DNA from: Sphingomonas sp. BK345 | GTDB taxonomy: Bacteria; Pseudomonadota; Alphaproteobacteria; Sphingomonadales; Sphingomonadaceae | Direction of reading: 5' to 3' | Length of the DNA: 64,000 bases | NCBI RefSeq assembly: GCF_014193845.1 | Contig: NZ_JACHZX010000003.1 | Location: 186,001 to 250,000 of the forward strand | In this document: positions 36,488-44,849 of the stretch, in pieces | Layout: each line of letters begins with the position of its first letter | Numbering within the stretch: position 1 is the stretch's first letter | Program-made: the position numbers and the translations under genes | Notes under the pieces: model-generated | Databases searched by the model: none | What the model saw: the letters and a program-made list of their open reading frames with translations, nothing else | Told to the model about the DNA's origin: nothing

Positions 36488-36918
36488 CGGGGCGTTTCTG
36501 GGAGGACGTGCCGCTCGACCGGCTCGACCGCGCGCAATGGGAGGCACTGTGCGACGGCTGCGGCAAATGCTGCCTGCACAAGCTGGAGGACGAGGACACC
36601 GGCGAGCTGGTCGCCACCAACGTCGCCTGCCGCCTGCTCGACCGACGCAGCGGGCAATGTTCCAACTATCGCCACCGCCGCGCCTATGTGAGCGAGTGCG
36701 TGCGGCTGACGACGAGCAACGTCGACTCGATCGACTGGCTGCCCTCGACCTGCGCCTATCGCCTGCGCGCCAACGGCGAAGCGCTGCCCGACTGGCATTA
36801 TCTCGTCAGCGGCGACCGCGAGGCGGTGCACCGTGCGGGCGAGTCGGTGCGCGGCTGGACGATCAGCGAGGACGACGCGGGCGACCTCGAGCATCATATC
36901 GTCGACCGGGAGCTGTGA
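36475..36918 (+). CDS. YcgN family cysteine-cluster protein (UPF0260)
   Basis: This 147-residue protein carries the conserved cysteine pattern WEALCDGCGKCCLHK (about residues 22-36) and further cysteines in NVACRLLDRRSGQCSNY and SECVRL, TCAYRL. The cluster is suggestive of a metal or Fe-S site. The function is unknown. It overlaps the SCO gene by 13 bp and is followed by the metallopeptidase gene 7 bp later, so the three probably form one transcript. Confidence 0.92.
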   Translation: MGALTGRFWEDVPLDRLDRAQWEALCDGCGKCCLHKLEDEDTGELVATNVACRLLDRRSGQCSNYRHRRAYVSECVRLTTSNVDSIDWLPSTCAYRLRANGEALPDWHYLVSGDREAVHRAGESVRGWTISEDDAGDLEHHIVDREL

Positions 36919-36925
36919 TCCGGCG

Positions 36926-37648
36926 GTGACCGGCGCGACGATCCCCGCGGACTCGATCGAGCTGGTCCGTAACGCGCGCGCGCGGCGGACGAAGCTCTCG
37001 TTCGATCCGACCAGCGGGCGCGTGCGGCTAACGCTGCCGCCGCGCGCCTCCGCCGCCAAGGCGCTGGCCTGGGCGGTCGGGCAACGCGCCTGGCTCGACG
37101 CGCAGCGCGCGCTGCTGCCGCAGCCGCGACCATTCGTGCCCGGCGCGACGCTGGAGGTCGACGACGCGGCGCTGACGATCGTCTGGCAAGAGAAAGCACC
37201 GCGGCTGCCGCGGGTCGAGGGCGACCTGCTCACCGTCGGCGGCCCGGCCGAGATGGTCGAGCGGCGCGTCGCGGCATGGCTGCGGCGCGCCGCGCTGGCG
37301 CTGCTCGAAAAGGATACCGCGCATTATGCCGCGCTCGCCGGCGTGACGGTCAGCGCGGTGAGCGTCGGCGACCCGCGCGGGCGCTGGGGCAGCTGCGCGC
37401 ACCACGGCGCGATCCGCTACAGCTGGCGGCTGGTGCTGGCGCCGCGCGCGGTGCGCCGCGCCACCGCGGCGCACGAGGTGGCGCACCGCGTCCACATGGA
37501 TCATTCGCCGCGCTTCCACGCTCTGGTCGCCCAACTCTACGGACGCGACCCCGCGCCCGAGCGCGCCTGGCTACGCGCCAACGGCGCCGCGCTTCATTGG
37601 TACGGGCGATCGCCCGACGGGTCGCCTGAGGTCGCGCGCGGCGGCTGA
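36926..37648 (+). CDS. YgjP/SprT-like zinc metallopeptidase (DUF45)
   Basis: This 240-residue cytoplasmic protein has a YgjP-type domain. The zinc site HEVAH is at residues 183-187 (AAHEVAHRVHMDHSPRF), with His193 a likely third ligand. The upstream part GRWGSCAHHGAIRYSWRLVLAP is typical of the family. In archaeal and bacterial relatives the role is not settled. The start is GTG at 36926, because the longer frame would run through the ycgN-like gene. Its 3' end overlaps the convergent PBP1A gene by 55 bp. Confidence 0.88.
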   Translation: MTGATIPADSIELVRNARARRTKLSFDPTSGRVRLTLPPRASAAKALAWAVGQRAWLDAQRALLPQPRPFVPGATLEVDDAALTIVWQEKAPRLPRVEGDLLTVGGPAEMVERRVAAWLRRAALALLEKDTAHYAALAGVTVSAVSVGDPRGRWGSCAHHGAIRYSWRLVLAPRAVRRATAAHEVAHRVHMDHSPRFHALVAQLYGRDPAPERAWLRANGAALHWYGRSPDGSPEVARGG

Positions 37649-39783
37649 GCGCGCGGCGGGGCGCGGTCGCGGCCCTGATCGCGCTGGGGCCGACCGGTCA
37701 CTCGATCGAGCCAGTCCTGGTCGAGCCTCTGCGCCGGCGCCTGTGGCGGCGCGTCACGCGGGTCGGCACCGTCATCCTGTCCGGCATCGTCCTCGCGCCC
37801 GCGCGGCACCGGCTGCACCACCGGCCGCTCGGGGCCGAACACCGGCGCCTGCGGCTCGGCCGGTGCACCCGGATCGATCGCGAGGCCGTCGTCGCCGACG
37901 AAGCTGCTGTTGTCGGGCGCGCCATAATAGCTTTCGGCGTCGGGCTCGAGCTGCGCCTCGGGCAGCGTCACCTGCGTGTCGAACTGCTCGATCGGGCGAT
38001 TGGCTACCGCCTGGCGCATGAACTGCGCGAAGGCGCGCGCCGGCGCGGTGCCGCCGTGCAGCCCGCCGACCGGCTTGGCGTCGTCGCGGCCCATCCACAC
38101 GCCGGTGGTCAGCCCCGAGGAGAAACCGAGGAACCAGCCGTCCTTGCTGCTGGTGGTGGTGCCGGTCTTGCCCGCCACCGGGCGGCCGATCTGCGCGGCG
38201 CGGCCGGTTCCGGTGTTGACCGTGGTCTGGAGCAGGTCGATCATCTGCGCCGCGACGTTGGGCGCGACCAGCACGTGGCTGCGATCGACCTCGTGGCGGT
38301 AGATCTCCTCGCCCTCGGCGGTCACCCGCGTGATCCCGAACGGCGTCACCGCCACGCCCTTGTTGCCGACGCTGGCGAAGGCGCGGGTCATGTCGATCAC
38401 CCGCACCTCGGAAGTGCCGAGCACCATCGAGGGATGGGTGTTGACCGCGGTGGTGATGCCGAAGCGCCGCGCCATGTCGGCCACCGTCTGGAAGCCGACC
38501 GCATAGCCGAGCTTGGCCGCGATCGTGTTGAGCGAGAAGGCGAAGGCGGTGCGCAGCGTGACCTCGCCCGAGAAGCGGCGCGAGTCGTTGCGCGGGCTCC
38601 AACCGTCGATCGTCACCGGCTCGTCGACCTCGCGGTCCTCGGGCGTACGCCCGGCCTCAAGCGCGGAGAGATAGACGAACAGCTTGAACGCCGAGCCGGG
38701 CTGGCGCTGCGCCTTGGTGGCGCGATTGTAGTTGGAGGTGACATAGTCGGTGCCGCCCACCATCGCGCGCACCGACCCGTCGCGATCGAGCGCGACCAGC
38801 GCGCCCTGCGCGCCCGCGGGAGCGTTGGCGCGGACCGCCTCGTCGGCGGCGCGCTGCATCGCCGGGTCGAGCGTGGTCCAGACCTCGAGCGGCCGCTCGG
38901 TCTCGTCGATCAGCAGCTCGAGCTGGGGCAGTGCCCAGTCGGTGAAATAGCGCACGCTGTTCTGCCGCGGCGCGGGCGCGAGGCGGACGTCGTTGGGATC
39001 GGCGGCGGCGGCCTGGCTCGACGTGATGAAGCCGTTGCGCACCATCTGCTGGATCACCACGCCGGCGCGACCGACCGCGGCCTCGGCGTCGGCGGTGGGG
39101 GAGTAATTGGACGGCGCCTTGACCAGCCCCGCGATCACCGCCGCCTCGGTGAGGCTCAGCTGGCTCGCGCCGTGGCCGAAGAACTTCCGGCTCGCGGCGT
39201 CGATGCCGTAGGCGCCGCCGCCGTAATAGACTTTGTTGAGGTACAGCTCGAGGATCTGGTCCTTGCTGAACTTGCGCTCGAGCGCGAGCGCCAGGATCGC
39301 CTCGCGGAACTTGCGACCGAACTTTTTCTGGTTGTTGAGAAAGACCGTGCGCGCGAGCTGCTGCGTGATGGTCGAGCCGCCCTGCACCCAGTGGCCGCGC
39401 TCGTAGCGCACCCCGACCGAGCGGGCGATCCCGATCGGATCGACCCCGACGTGGCTGCGGAAGCGTCGGTCCTCCACCGCGATCGTCGCGTCGGTCATCA
39501 CCGCGGGAATACGATCGTAGCTCAGCCACTGGCCGTAGCTCGGCCCGAGCGAGACCAGCACGCTGCCGTCGGCGGCGTGGACGCGCACCATCTGGCCGTT
39601 GGGAGAGGATTTGAGCGACTCGAAGCTCGGCAGTTGCGAGCGCGCGATATACACCGCCACGACGAGCGCACCCACCGCGAGCACGGCGAGCGCCAGCAGC
39701 GTCTTGAGCGCGACGCTCAGCCGCCGCCGCCACGGGGAGCGCGCCGGGCGCGAGCGGGAAGTGCGGGAGGGGGCGCGGGCCAT
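37594..39783 (-). CDS. Penicillin-binding protein 1A family (bifunctional glycosyltransferase/transpeptidase)
   Basis: This 729-residue class A PBP builds and cross-links peptidoglycan. It has an arginine-rich cytoplasmic start, one membrane helix (about residues 23-46), the GT51 domain with EDRRFRSHVGVD and GGSTITQQLARTVFLN, and the transpeptidase domain with SxxK in PGSAFKLF (Ser near 365), SxN in SLNTIAAKLG and KTGT in AGKTGTTT near 540. The last 100 residues are rich in Pro, Asp and Arg and probably disordered. The last 55 bp overlap the metallopeptidase gene. Confidence 0.95.
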   Translation of the reverse strand: MARAPSRTSRSRPARSPWRRRLSVALKTLLALAVLAVGALVVAVYIARSQLPSFESLKSSPNGQMVRVHAADGSVLVSLGPSYGQWLSYDRIPAVMTDATIAVEDRRFRSHVGVDPIGIARSVGVRYERGHWVQGGSTITQQLARTVFLNNQKKFGRKFREAILALALERKFSKDQILELYLNKVYYGGGAYGIDAASRKFFGHGASQLSLTEAAVIAGLVKAPSNYSPTADAEAAVGRAGVVIQQMVRNGFITSSQAAAADPNDVRLAPAPRQNSVRYFTDWALPQLELLIDETERPLEVWTTLDPAMQRAADEAVRANAPAGAQGALVALDRDGSVRAMVGGTDYVTSNYNRATKAQRQPGSAFKLFVYLSALEAGRTPEDREVDEPVTIDGWSPRNDSRRFSGEVTLRTAFAFSLNTIAAKLGYAVGFQTVADMARRFGITTAVNTHPSMVLGTSEVRVIDMTRAFASVGNKGVAVTPFGITRVTAEGEEIYRHEVDRSHVLVAPNVAAQMIDLLQTTVNTGTGRAAQIGRPVAGKTGTTTSSKDGWFLGFSSGLTTGVWMGRDDAKPVGGLHGGTAPARAFAQFMRQAVANRPIEQFDTQVTLPEAQLEPDAESYYGAPDNSSFVGDDGLAIDPGAPAEPQAPVFGPERPVVQPVPRGREDDAGQDDGADPRDAPPQAPAQRLDQDWLDRVTGRPQRDQGRDRAPPRAQPPRATSGDPSGDRPYQ

Positions 39784-39912
39784 GGCGTCGGCCCTGGCGG
39801 ATAGTGGCTTGAGCCAGGCTTAACAAGCGGATTGGCGCGCGATTAACTCGCCGCGGTGATCGGGGGAGCGCGGCGACGACGCGCGCCTCGCTCGCTTGCG
39901 GCGTCCGGCGTG

Positions 39913-40051
39913 CTTCGAGACCGCGCTTCGACAGGCTCAGCGCCTCCTCAGCACGAACGGGAAGGGCAGCGCCGTCCTATACTCTGCCTATCCCGACATT
40001 TCTTCGTTCGCGCTGAGGAGAGGCTGAGCTCGTCGAAGCCTCGTCTCGAAG
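39913..40051. repeat. Dispersed inverted repeat, family D, copy 2
   Basis: CTTCGAGACCGCGCTTCGACAGG and the right end CGTCGAAGCCTCGTCTCGAAG are nested inverted arms; inner arms are CTCCTCAGCACGAACGGG and CGTTCGCGCTGAGGAG. It follows the same plan as 17248-17404. It sits between the divergent start of the PBP1A gene and the end of the polyketide-trio oxidoreductase. Confidence 0.82.
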
Positions 40052-40064
40052 CGCCGCCACGCGC

Positions 40065-41147
40065 CTACTCGCCCCCGATCCGCGTCCAGCGCGCCAGCGT
40101 CTCGAGCAATCCGGCGCGGGCGAGCGGCGCCAGCAGCGGCGCGGCGAGCACCGGATGCTCCGCCAGCGCGCGCACCGCCCCCGCCACGGCGAGCGGTGCC
40201 CCCGCGCGGCGGACGAAGCGCGCCTGCCACGATGCCGCCGCCAGCGCGCCGCCGTCGTGCCACGCTCCCGCCGCGCTGATACCGCTCGCCAGCGCGATTC
40301 CCATCCCCTCGCCGGCGAGCGAGGGGATCACCGCGGCCTGGTCGCCGAGCCGGAACAGGCCGGTCTCGCCTGGCCGCGCGCGCCACCCGTAGGGCACGTT
40401 GGCGACCGCCTCGATCGCGCCGTGCGCCGCGTCGCCGAACCGCTCGCCCAGCGCCGGCGCCTCTGCCGTTAGCATCTCGAGCAGGCGCGCGGGCGTCCCC
40501 GCCGCGCTCAGCCGCGAGCGGCGTAACGCGAGGCAGATGTTGGTGCTGCCGTCCTCCTGGCGCACCACGCCCGCATAGCCGCCGCGGAACAGGTGGAGCT
40601 CGACCGCGTCGCCGACCAGCCGCGCCAGCGCGGGCGAGTCGGCGCGGCGCGTGCGCAGCCCCAGCGACGGATCACCTTTCGGTGCGGGCCGTGCGCTGCC
40701 GCGCACGTCATGCTTGCCGCTGGCGAGAAACAGCGCCTCGCTCGCCAGCAGCGCGCCGTCGGCAGTGCGCACCGCACCGTCCTCCACCGCGCGCGCCGCG
40801 ACCCCCCGCTCCACCGCCGCGCCCGCCGCCACTGCGCGCGCGAGCAGCAGCGAGTCGAGCCGGTGACGCGAGACGCCGCGCGCGGGCGCTGGCAGCGGTG
40901 CCTCAACCACGCGCCCCGCGGCGAAGAGGCGTACGCGGCGAACCACCGCGGGGCCGAGCGCGTCGGGGTCGATCCCAAGCCGCTCCACCGTCGCCAGCGT
41001 GCGCCAGCTGAGGAAGCCGCCGCACAAAGCGTCGCCGGTCTCGCGCGTGCGCTCTATCACCAGCGCGCGCGTACCGCCCTGCGCCAGCGTGATCGCCGCC
41101 GCCGCACCGGCGGGCCCGCCGCCCAGGATCAGCGGCGCTCGACGCAC
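40065..41147 (-). CDS. FAD-dependent oxidoreductase of the polyketide trio
   Basis: This predicted 360-residue flavoprotein starts with a Rossmann dinucleotide motif (LILGGGPAGAAAAITLAQGG, residues 6-25), then GDALCGGFLSWRTL and a late RLGDQAAVIPSLAGEGMGIAL where FAD is bound. It resembles geranylgeranyl-reductase/monooxygenase-type enzymes. In related type III polyketide clusters the partner oxygenase hydroxylates the aromatic product. The start is GTG at 41147, overlapping the methyltransferase by 19 bp; the longer frame reads through the methyltransferase and is rejected. Confidence 0.88.
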   Translation of the reverse strand: MRRAPLILGGGPAGAAAAITLAQGGTRALVIERTRETGDALCGGFLSWRTLATVERLGIDPDALGPAVVRRVRLFAAGRVVEAPLPAPARGVSRHRLDSLLLARAVAAGAAVERGVAARAVEDGAVRTADGALLASEALFLASGKHDVRGSARPAPKGDPSLGLRTRRADSPALARLVGDAVELHLFRGGYAGVVRQEDGSTNICLALRRSRLSAAGTPARLLEMLTAEAPALGERFGDAAHGAIEAVANVPYGWRARPGETGLFRLGDQAAVIPSLAGEGMGIALASGISAAGAWHDGGALAAASWQARFVRRAGAPLAVAGAVRALAEHPVLAAPLLAPLARAGLLETLARWTRIGGE

Positions 41148-41824
41148 AGCCGGAACGGAAAGGCGCGGTAGACGCGCGCGTCGCGCACGCCCGCGGCGGC
41201 GAGCAGCGGGAGCCACTCGTCGGGTCGGTAGCTGCGCGCAATCGAGACATGGCCGTCGTGGCGCACGATCGGGTGCCAGCCGAAGCCGCGTGCCAGCAGC
41301 GGCCAGGCGCGATAGGCGACAGCGTGGCGGTGAAGGTCGTTGACCAGCCAACCGACGCGCGCGTGCCGCTCCATCCAGGCGAGAAAGGCGATCAGCTGGT
41401 CGCGCGTCATATGGTGCGCCACCAGGCTGGAGATGACGAGGTCCCACGGCTCGTCGCCGAGCGCGCGATAGTCGCCGACGCGCCAGTCGACCGCGAGCCC
41501 GGCCGGGCTGTGCGCCAGCGCCGCGGCGCGGCTGCGCTCGTTCTGGTCGACGCCGACGAGTTCGAGGGCGACCCCGCGCCGCTCGCCCCAGCGCGCGATC
41601 CGCCGCAGCATGTCGCCGTCGCCGTAACCGACGTCGAGCAACCGGTAGCGTCCGCCCGGGCGGCAGGTGCGCCGCAGGAAAGCCAGCGTGGGGCGAGCGG
41701 CGAGCGTCACGACATTGACCCGGGCGAGATCGGCGACCACCGCCGCATAGATCTCGGGCGCGAGGTCGTCCGCGTCCATCAGCTCGTCCGCGATCCGCCG
41801 CTCGGCGAGCGAGGGCGCGCTCAC
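41129..41824 (-). CDS. SAM-dependent methyltransferase of the polyketide trio
   Basis: This 231-residue class I methyltransferase has motif I LLDVGYGDGDMLRRIARW (about residues 61-78), acidic motif II VGVDQNE and motif IV DLVISSLVAHHM. The LVNDLHRH stretch is typical of methyltransferases linked to sphingomonad type III PKS genes. The start is GTG at 41824, overlapping the PKS stop by 4 bp (GTGA). It probably O-methylates the polyketide product. The actual acceptor is unknown. Confidence 0.88.
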   Translation of the reverse strand: MSAPSLAERRIADELMDADDLAPEIYAAVVADLARVNVVTLAARPTLAFLRRTCRPGGRYRLLDVGYGDGDMLRRIARWGERRGVALELVGVDQNERSRAAALAHSPAGLAVDWRVGDYRALGDEPWDLVISSLVAHHMTRDQLIAFLAWMERHARVGWLVNDLHRHAVAYRAWPLLARGFGWHPIVRHDGHVSIARSYRPDEWLPLLAAAGVRDARVYRAFPFRLCVERR

Positions 41825-42876
41825 GGCGCGGTACGGAAGGCGATCCCCTCCGCCGCCATGCCCGGTCCGAAGGCGAGCGCCACGCCGTGTCGCACCGGTT
41901 CGCCGCGCAGCACGCGCGCGAGCACGAAGAGCAGGGTCGCCGAGGACATGTTGCCGCAGTCGCGCAGCACCGCCCGCGAGTCGGCGAGCGCCTCGGGGGG
42001 TAGCGCCAACGCCTGCTCGACCGAGTCGAGGATCGAGCGGCCGCCGGCATGCACCGCCCAGCGGTCCACCGTCGCGCCGCCGGTGAGCGAACCGACCAGC
42101 GCTGGATCGCGCAGCGCGCCGCCGAGGCGGCCGGGTACTTCGCCCGAGAGATGCATCGCGAAGCCGCGGTCGGTGATGTCCCAGCGGATCAGCGAGTCCG
42201 ATTCCTCCAGCGCGGCGCTGAACGGCCGCTCGAGCGCGAGCCCGCGCGGCACGGCGGTGACCAGCGCGGCGGCGGCACCGTCGCCGAACTGGAGCATGGC
42301 GAGCAGCGACTCCAGTTCGTCGCTCGCCTGGAGGTGGAGCGTCGACAGCTCCACGGTCACCACCAGCACGCGCGCCGCCGGCTCGGAGCGAACGATATGA
42401 CGCGCGGTGCGCAGCGCCACCACCGCGGCGTAGCAGCCCATGAAGCCGATCAGGGTGCGCTCGACGGTCGCCGCCAGACCGAGCCGTCGCGCGATGATCT
42501 GGTCGACGCCCGGCGCGACGAAGCCGGTGCAGCTCGCCACGACGAGATGCGTGACGCCGTCGAGCGCGACCTGCTCGGCCAGAGCGCCGACCGCGGCGAG
42601 CGCGAGCGTGGGGGCCGCCGCGGCGTACAACGCCATGCGCGCGCCGGTGCCGGGCAGCGTCTCGGCGGCGTAGAAGCCGCCCGCGGCGACCGGCGAGCCG
42701 GCGCTCTCGGGCAGCACCGACCAGCGGTGCGCGATGGCCGCGCGCGCGGCCATCCGCTCGAACACGCGCGCGGGCCGCTCAGGCAGGCGGTCGCGTGCCC
42801 AGTCGACGAAGGCGGTGTGGATGTCGTGCGTCGGCGTCGCGGTGCCGATCGCGTGAAGATACGCGGTACAGGTCAT
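41821..42876 (-). CDS. Type III polyketide synthase (chalcone/stilbene synthase family)
   Basis: This 351-residue ketosynthase condenses a fatty-acyl or other CoA starter with malonyl-CoA. The Cys-His-Asn catalytic triad is complete: Cys116 in VVASCTGFVAPGVD, His276 in WAVHAGGRSILD and Asn309 in CGNMSSATLLFVL. The protein is of normal length. It is the first gene of a three-gene operon with a methyltransferase and an FAD oxidoreductase, the usual set for alkylresorcinol, alkylpyrone or phenolic-lipid products. The starter unit and final product cannot be read from sequence. Confidence 0.94.
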   Translation of the reverse strand: MTCTAYLHAIGTATPTHDIHTAFVDWARDRLPERPARVFERMAARAAIAHRWSVLPESAGSPVAAGGFYAAETLPGTGARMALYAAAAPTLALAAVGALAEQVALDGVTHLVVASCTGFVAPGVDQIIARRLGLAATVERTLIGFMGCYAAVVALRTARHIVRSEPAARVLVVTVELSTLHLQASDELESLLAMLQFGDGAAAALVTAVPRGLALERPFSAALEESDSLIRWDITDRGFAMHLSGEVPGRLGGALRDPALVGSLTGGATVDRWAVHAGGRSILDSVEQALALPPEALADSRAVLRDCGNMSSATLLFVLARVLRGEPVRHGVALAFGPGMAAEGIAFRTAP

Positions 42877-42988
42877 GCTCGGGGCGTAACGCCTGGGAGC
42901 GGCGCTCGGCGCCGACGTCCGGCTGCTCCCGCTTGGGACGAGCCGTGCGGGCTCGCCGGCCCGCGGCTCCCGCGCCTAGGCGGGAAGG

Positions 42989-43075
42989 TGGTGCGGTCGA
43001 GAAGACTCGAACTTCCACGTCCTTTCGGACACAACGACCTCAACGTTGCGCGTCTACCAATTCCGCCACGACCGC
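42989..43075 (-). tRNA. tRNA-Leu (anticodon GAG)
   Basis: Read on the minus strand: acceptor GCGGTCG/CGACCGC, D-arm with GGTAGACGC, anticodon stem CAACG/CGTTG with loop TTGAGGT (anticodon GAG), a long variable arm as expected for tRNA-Leu, T-arm with TTCGAGT, and encoded CCA. The 87-nt length suits class II tRNA. Confidence 0.96.
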
Positions 43076-43167
43076 ACGTGATGTCCGCCGGGGTATGCCC
43101 GGCGGCTGGCAGGAGCGGGCCCCTAGCAAAGCCCTGAGGGGCTGGCAACACGCTTTCGTCGCCCGGC

Positions 43168-43995
43168 TCAGCTTTCCTCGCCGACGAAGCTGAGGTCGAG
43201 CCGCTTCGACGTGGCGGGGACGTCGACCTGCGCCGAGTTGAAGTCGAGCGCCCCGTTGGGCAGCAGCGTGCGCTGCTGCGGCGTGATCGTCCAGCTGAAG
43301 ACGATCTTGCCCTGCGCGTCGCGCAGGTCGGCGCGGATGTCGGGGACCCGCTGGCGCGTCGGCGACGGGTTGGTGATCTGCCCGCTGACCGCGAACAGCT
43401 CCGAGCCGTTGGCCATCTTGCGGCGCTCGATCGGGTGATCGACGATGCGCAGCGGCAGCTCGGCCGGCCCGATCGAGAGGCCGACCTGCTGCGCCAGGCC
43501 GGGCGCGGTGGTCCACAGGATCACCGCCACCGCGGCGAGCATCAGCAGCCCGGCGGCAAGGCTGGCGATGGTACGCATCCGCGCGGTGTTGCGCTCGGGG
43601 CGGAACGGCGGGCGATGCGCGAAGGCGTCGTAGCCGGCGGCCACGGCGGAGGGCTCGGGATCGGCCTCGACGAAAGCGGGCGCGATCAGCGGGGGCGGGG
43701 CGGGGGGCGACGCGGGCGCAGCGGCCGGCGGCATCGCAGCGTCCGGCTCGGCGACGCGCGAGATGGGGAGGCGCGCCGGCTCGGGCTCGGGCTCGGGCGG
43801 GTAGCCTTCCGGCTCCGCGGCGTTGGAGGGCGCGAACGCCTCTTCCTCGTCGAACGCGTCGATGAGCGGTTCGTCCCGCGGCTCCTGGTACCAGCTGTGT
43901 CGGCAATTGGCGCAGCGCACGGTGCGGCCGGTCGCGCCGACCGTGCCGTCCGGCACCTGATAGCGCGCGCGACATTCGGGACATTCGATGATCAT
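43168..43995 (-). CDS. MJ0042-type zinc-ribbon membrane protein
   Basis: This 275-residue protein starts with an MJ0042-type zinc ribbon: ECPECRARYQVPDG then VRCANCRHSW (two CxxC pairs). A Pro/Glu/Ala-rich linker (about residues 45-130) leads to one membrane helix (IASLAAGLLMLAAVAVILW) and a C-terminal domain with GSELFAVSGQITNPSP, a FxLYD-like beta-sandwich. The zinc ribbon would be cytoplasmic and the sandwich periplasmic. It is divergent from ftsE. A division or envelope role is suggested only by that position. Confidence 0.88.
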   Translation of the reverse strand: MIIECPECRARYQVPDGTVGATGRTVRCANCRHSWYQEPRDEPLIDAFDEEEAFAPSNAAEPEGYPPEPEPEPARLPISRVAEPDAAMPPAAAPASPPAPPPLIAPAFVEADPEPSAVAAGYDAFAHRPPFRPERNTARMRTIASLAAGLLMLAAVAVILWTTAPGLAQQVGLSIGPAELPLRIVDHPIERRKMANGSELFAVSGQITNPSPTRQRVPDIRADLRDAQGKIVFSWTITPQQRTLLPNGALDFNSAQVDVPATSKRLDLSFVGEES

Positions 43996-44108
43996 GGCGG
44001 GCCACCGGCAGGAACTGATCGCGATTCTAAGCACGTGCGAGCCATCTGAGGCAAGCGGCCCGTCACCTGCTTGATGCGCGGGGGCACGCGTGCGATGGCG
44101 GCGGGGCG

Positions 44109-44849
44109 ATGCGCAGGCGAGAGGTGGTGAGCGGCCGGGTGGCGGGGATCGTCCAGTTCGAGAATGTCGGGCTGCGCTACGGCCAGGGCGAGGAGGTGCT
44201 GCGCGACGTCAGCTTCGCGCTTGCGCCGGGCGAATTCTATTTCCTCACCGGCGCGAGCGGCGCGGGCAAGACCTCGCTGCTGAGCCTGCTCTACCTCGCG
44301 CAGCGCCCCAGTCGCGGCATCATCCGGCTGTTCGGCGAGGACGTGGTGACGCTGCCGCGCGCGCGCCTGCCCGGCTTCCGCCGCCGCATCGGCGTGGTCT
44401 ACCAGGATTTCCGCCTCGTGCCGCACCTCAGCGTCGCCGACAACATAGCGCTGCCGCTGCGCATCGCCGGGGCCGACGAGACCGAGGTTGCCGAGGCGGT
44501 GCGCGAGATGCTCGCCTGGGTCGGCCTGTCGCACCGCGCCGCGGCCTTGCCGGAGACGCTGTCCGGCGGCGAGCAGCAGCGGGTCGCGATCGCGCGGGCG
44601 GTGGCGGGGCGGCCCGAGCTGCTGCTGGCCGACGAACCGACCGGCAACGTCGACGAGCCCATGGCCGACCGGCTGATGCAATTGTTCGCCTCACTCAACG
44701 GGCTCGGCACCACCGTGGTGGTAGCGACGCACGACCCGCAGCTGCTGCGACAGGTGAAGGGCGCGCAGCTGATGCGGCTGGCGGACGGGCGGCTGCTCGA
44801 CCCAACCGGCGCGCTGCGCTTCCCGCCCGCCCGCGTGAGCATGGCATGA
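44109..44849 (+). CDS. ftsE: Cell division ATP-binding protein FtsE
   Basis: This 246-residue ABC ATPase partners with FtsX at the divisome and in the family activates periplasmic amidases. Walker A is TGASGAGKTSLL (about residues 48-59), the Q loop is in VVYQDFRLVPHL, the signature is LSGGEQQRVAIARA, and Walker B is LLLADEPTGNVD. The first few residues are uncertain: ATG at 44109 is used, though a GTG 18 bp later is possible. It overlaps ftsX by 4 bp. Confidence 0.95.
   Translation: MRRREVVSGRVAGIVQFENVGLRYGQGEEVLRDVSFALAPGEFYFLTGASGAGKTSLLSLLYLAQRPSRGIIRLFGEDVVTLPRARLPGFRRRIGVVYQDFRLVPHLSVADNIALPLRIAGADETEVAEAVREMLAWVGLSHRAAALPETLSGGEQQRVAIARAVAGRPELLLADEPTGNVDEPMADRLMQLFASLNGLGTTVVVATHDPQLLRQVKGAQLMRLADGRLLDPTGALRFPPARVSMA

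Noticed and set aside
41148..42050. N-terminal extension of the FAD oxidoreductase up to 42050
   Set aside because: The added 301 residues run through the methyltransferase and PKS genes in another frame and look like an Arg-rich shadow.
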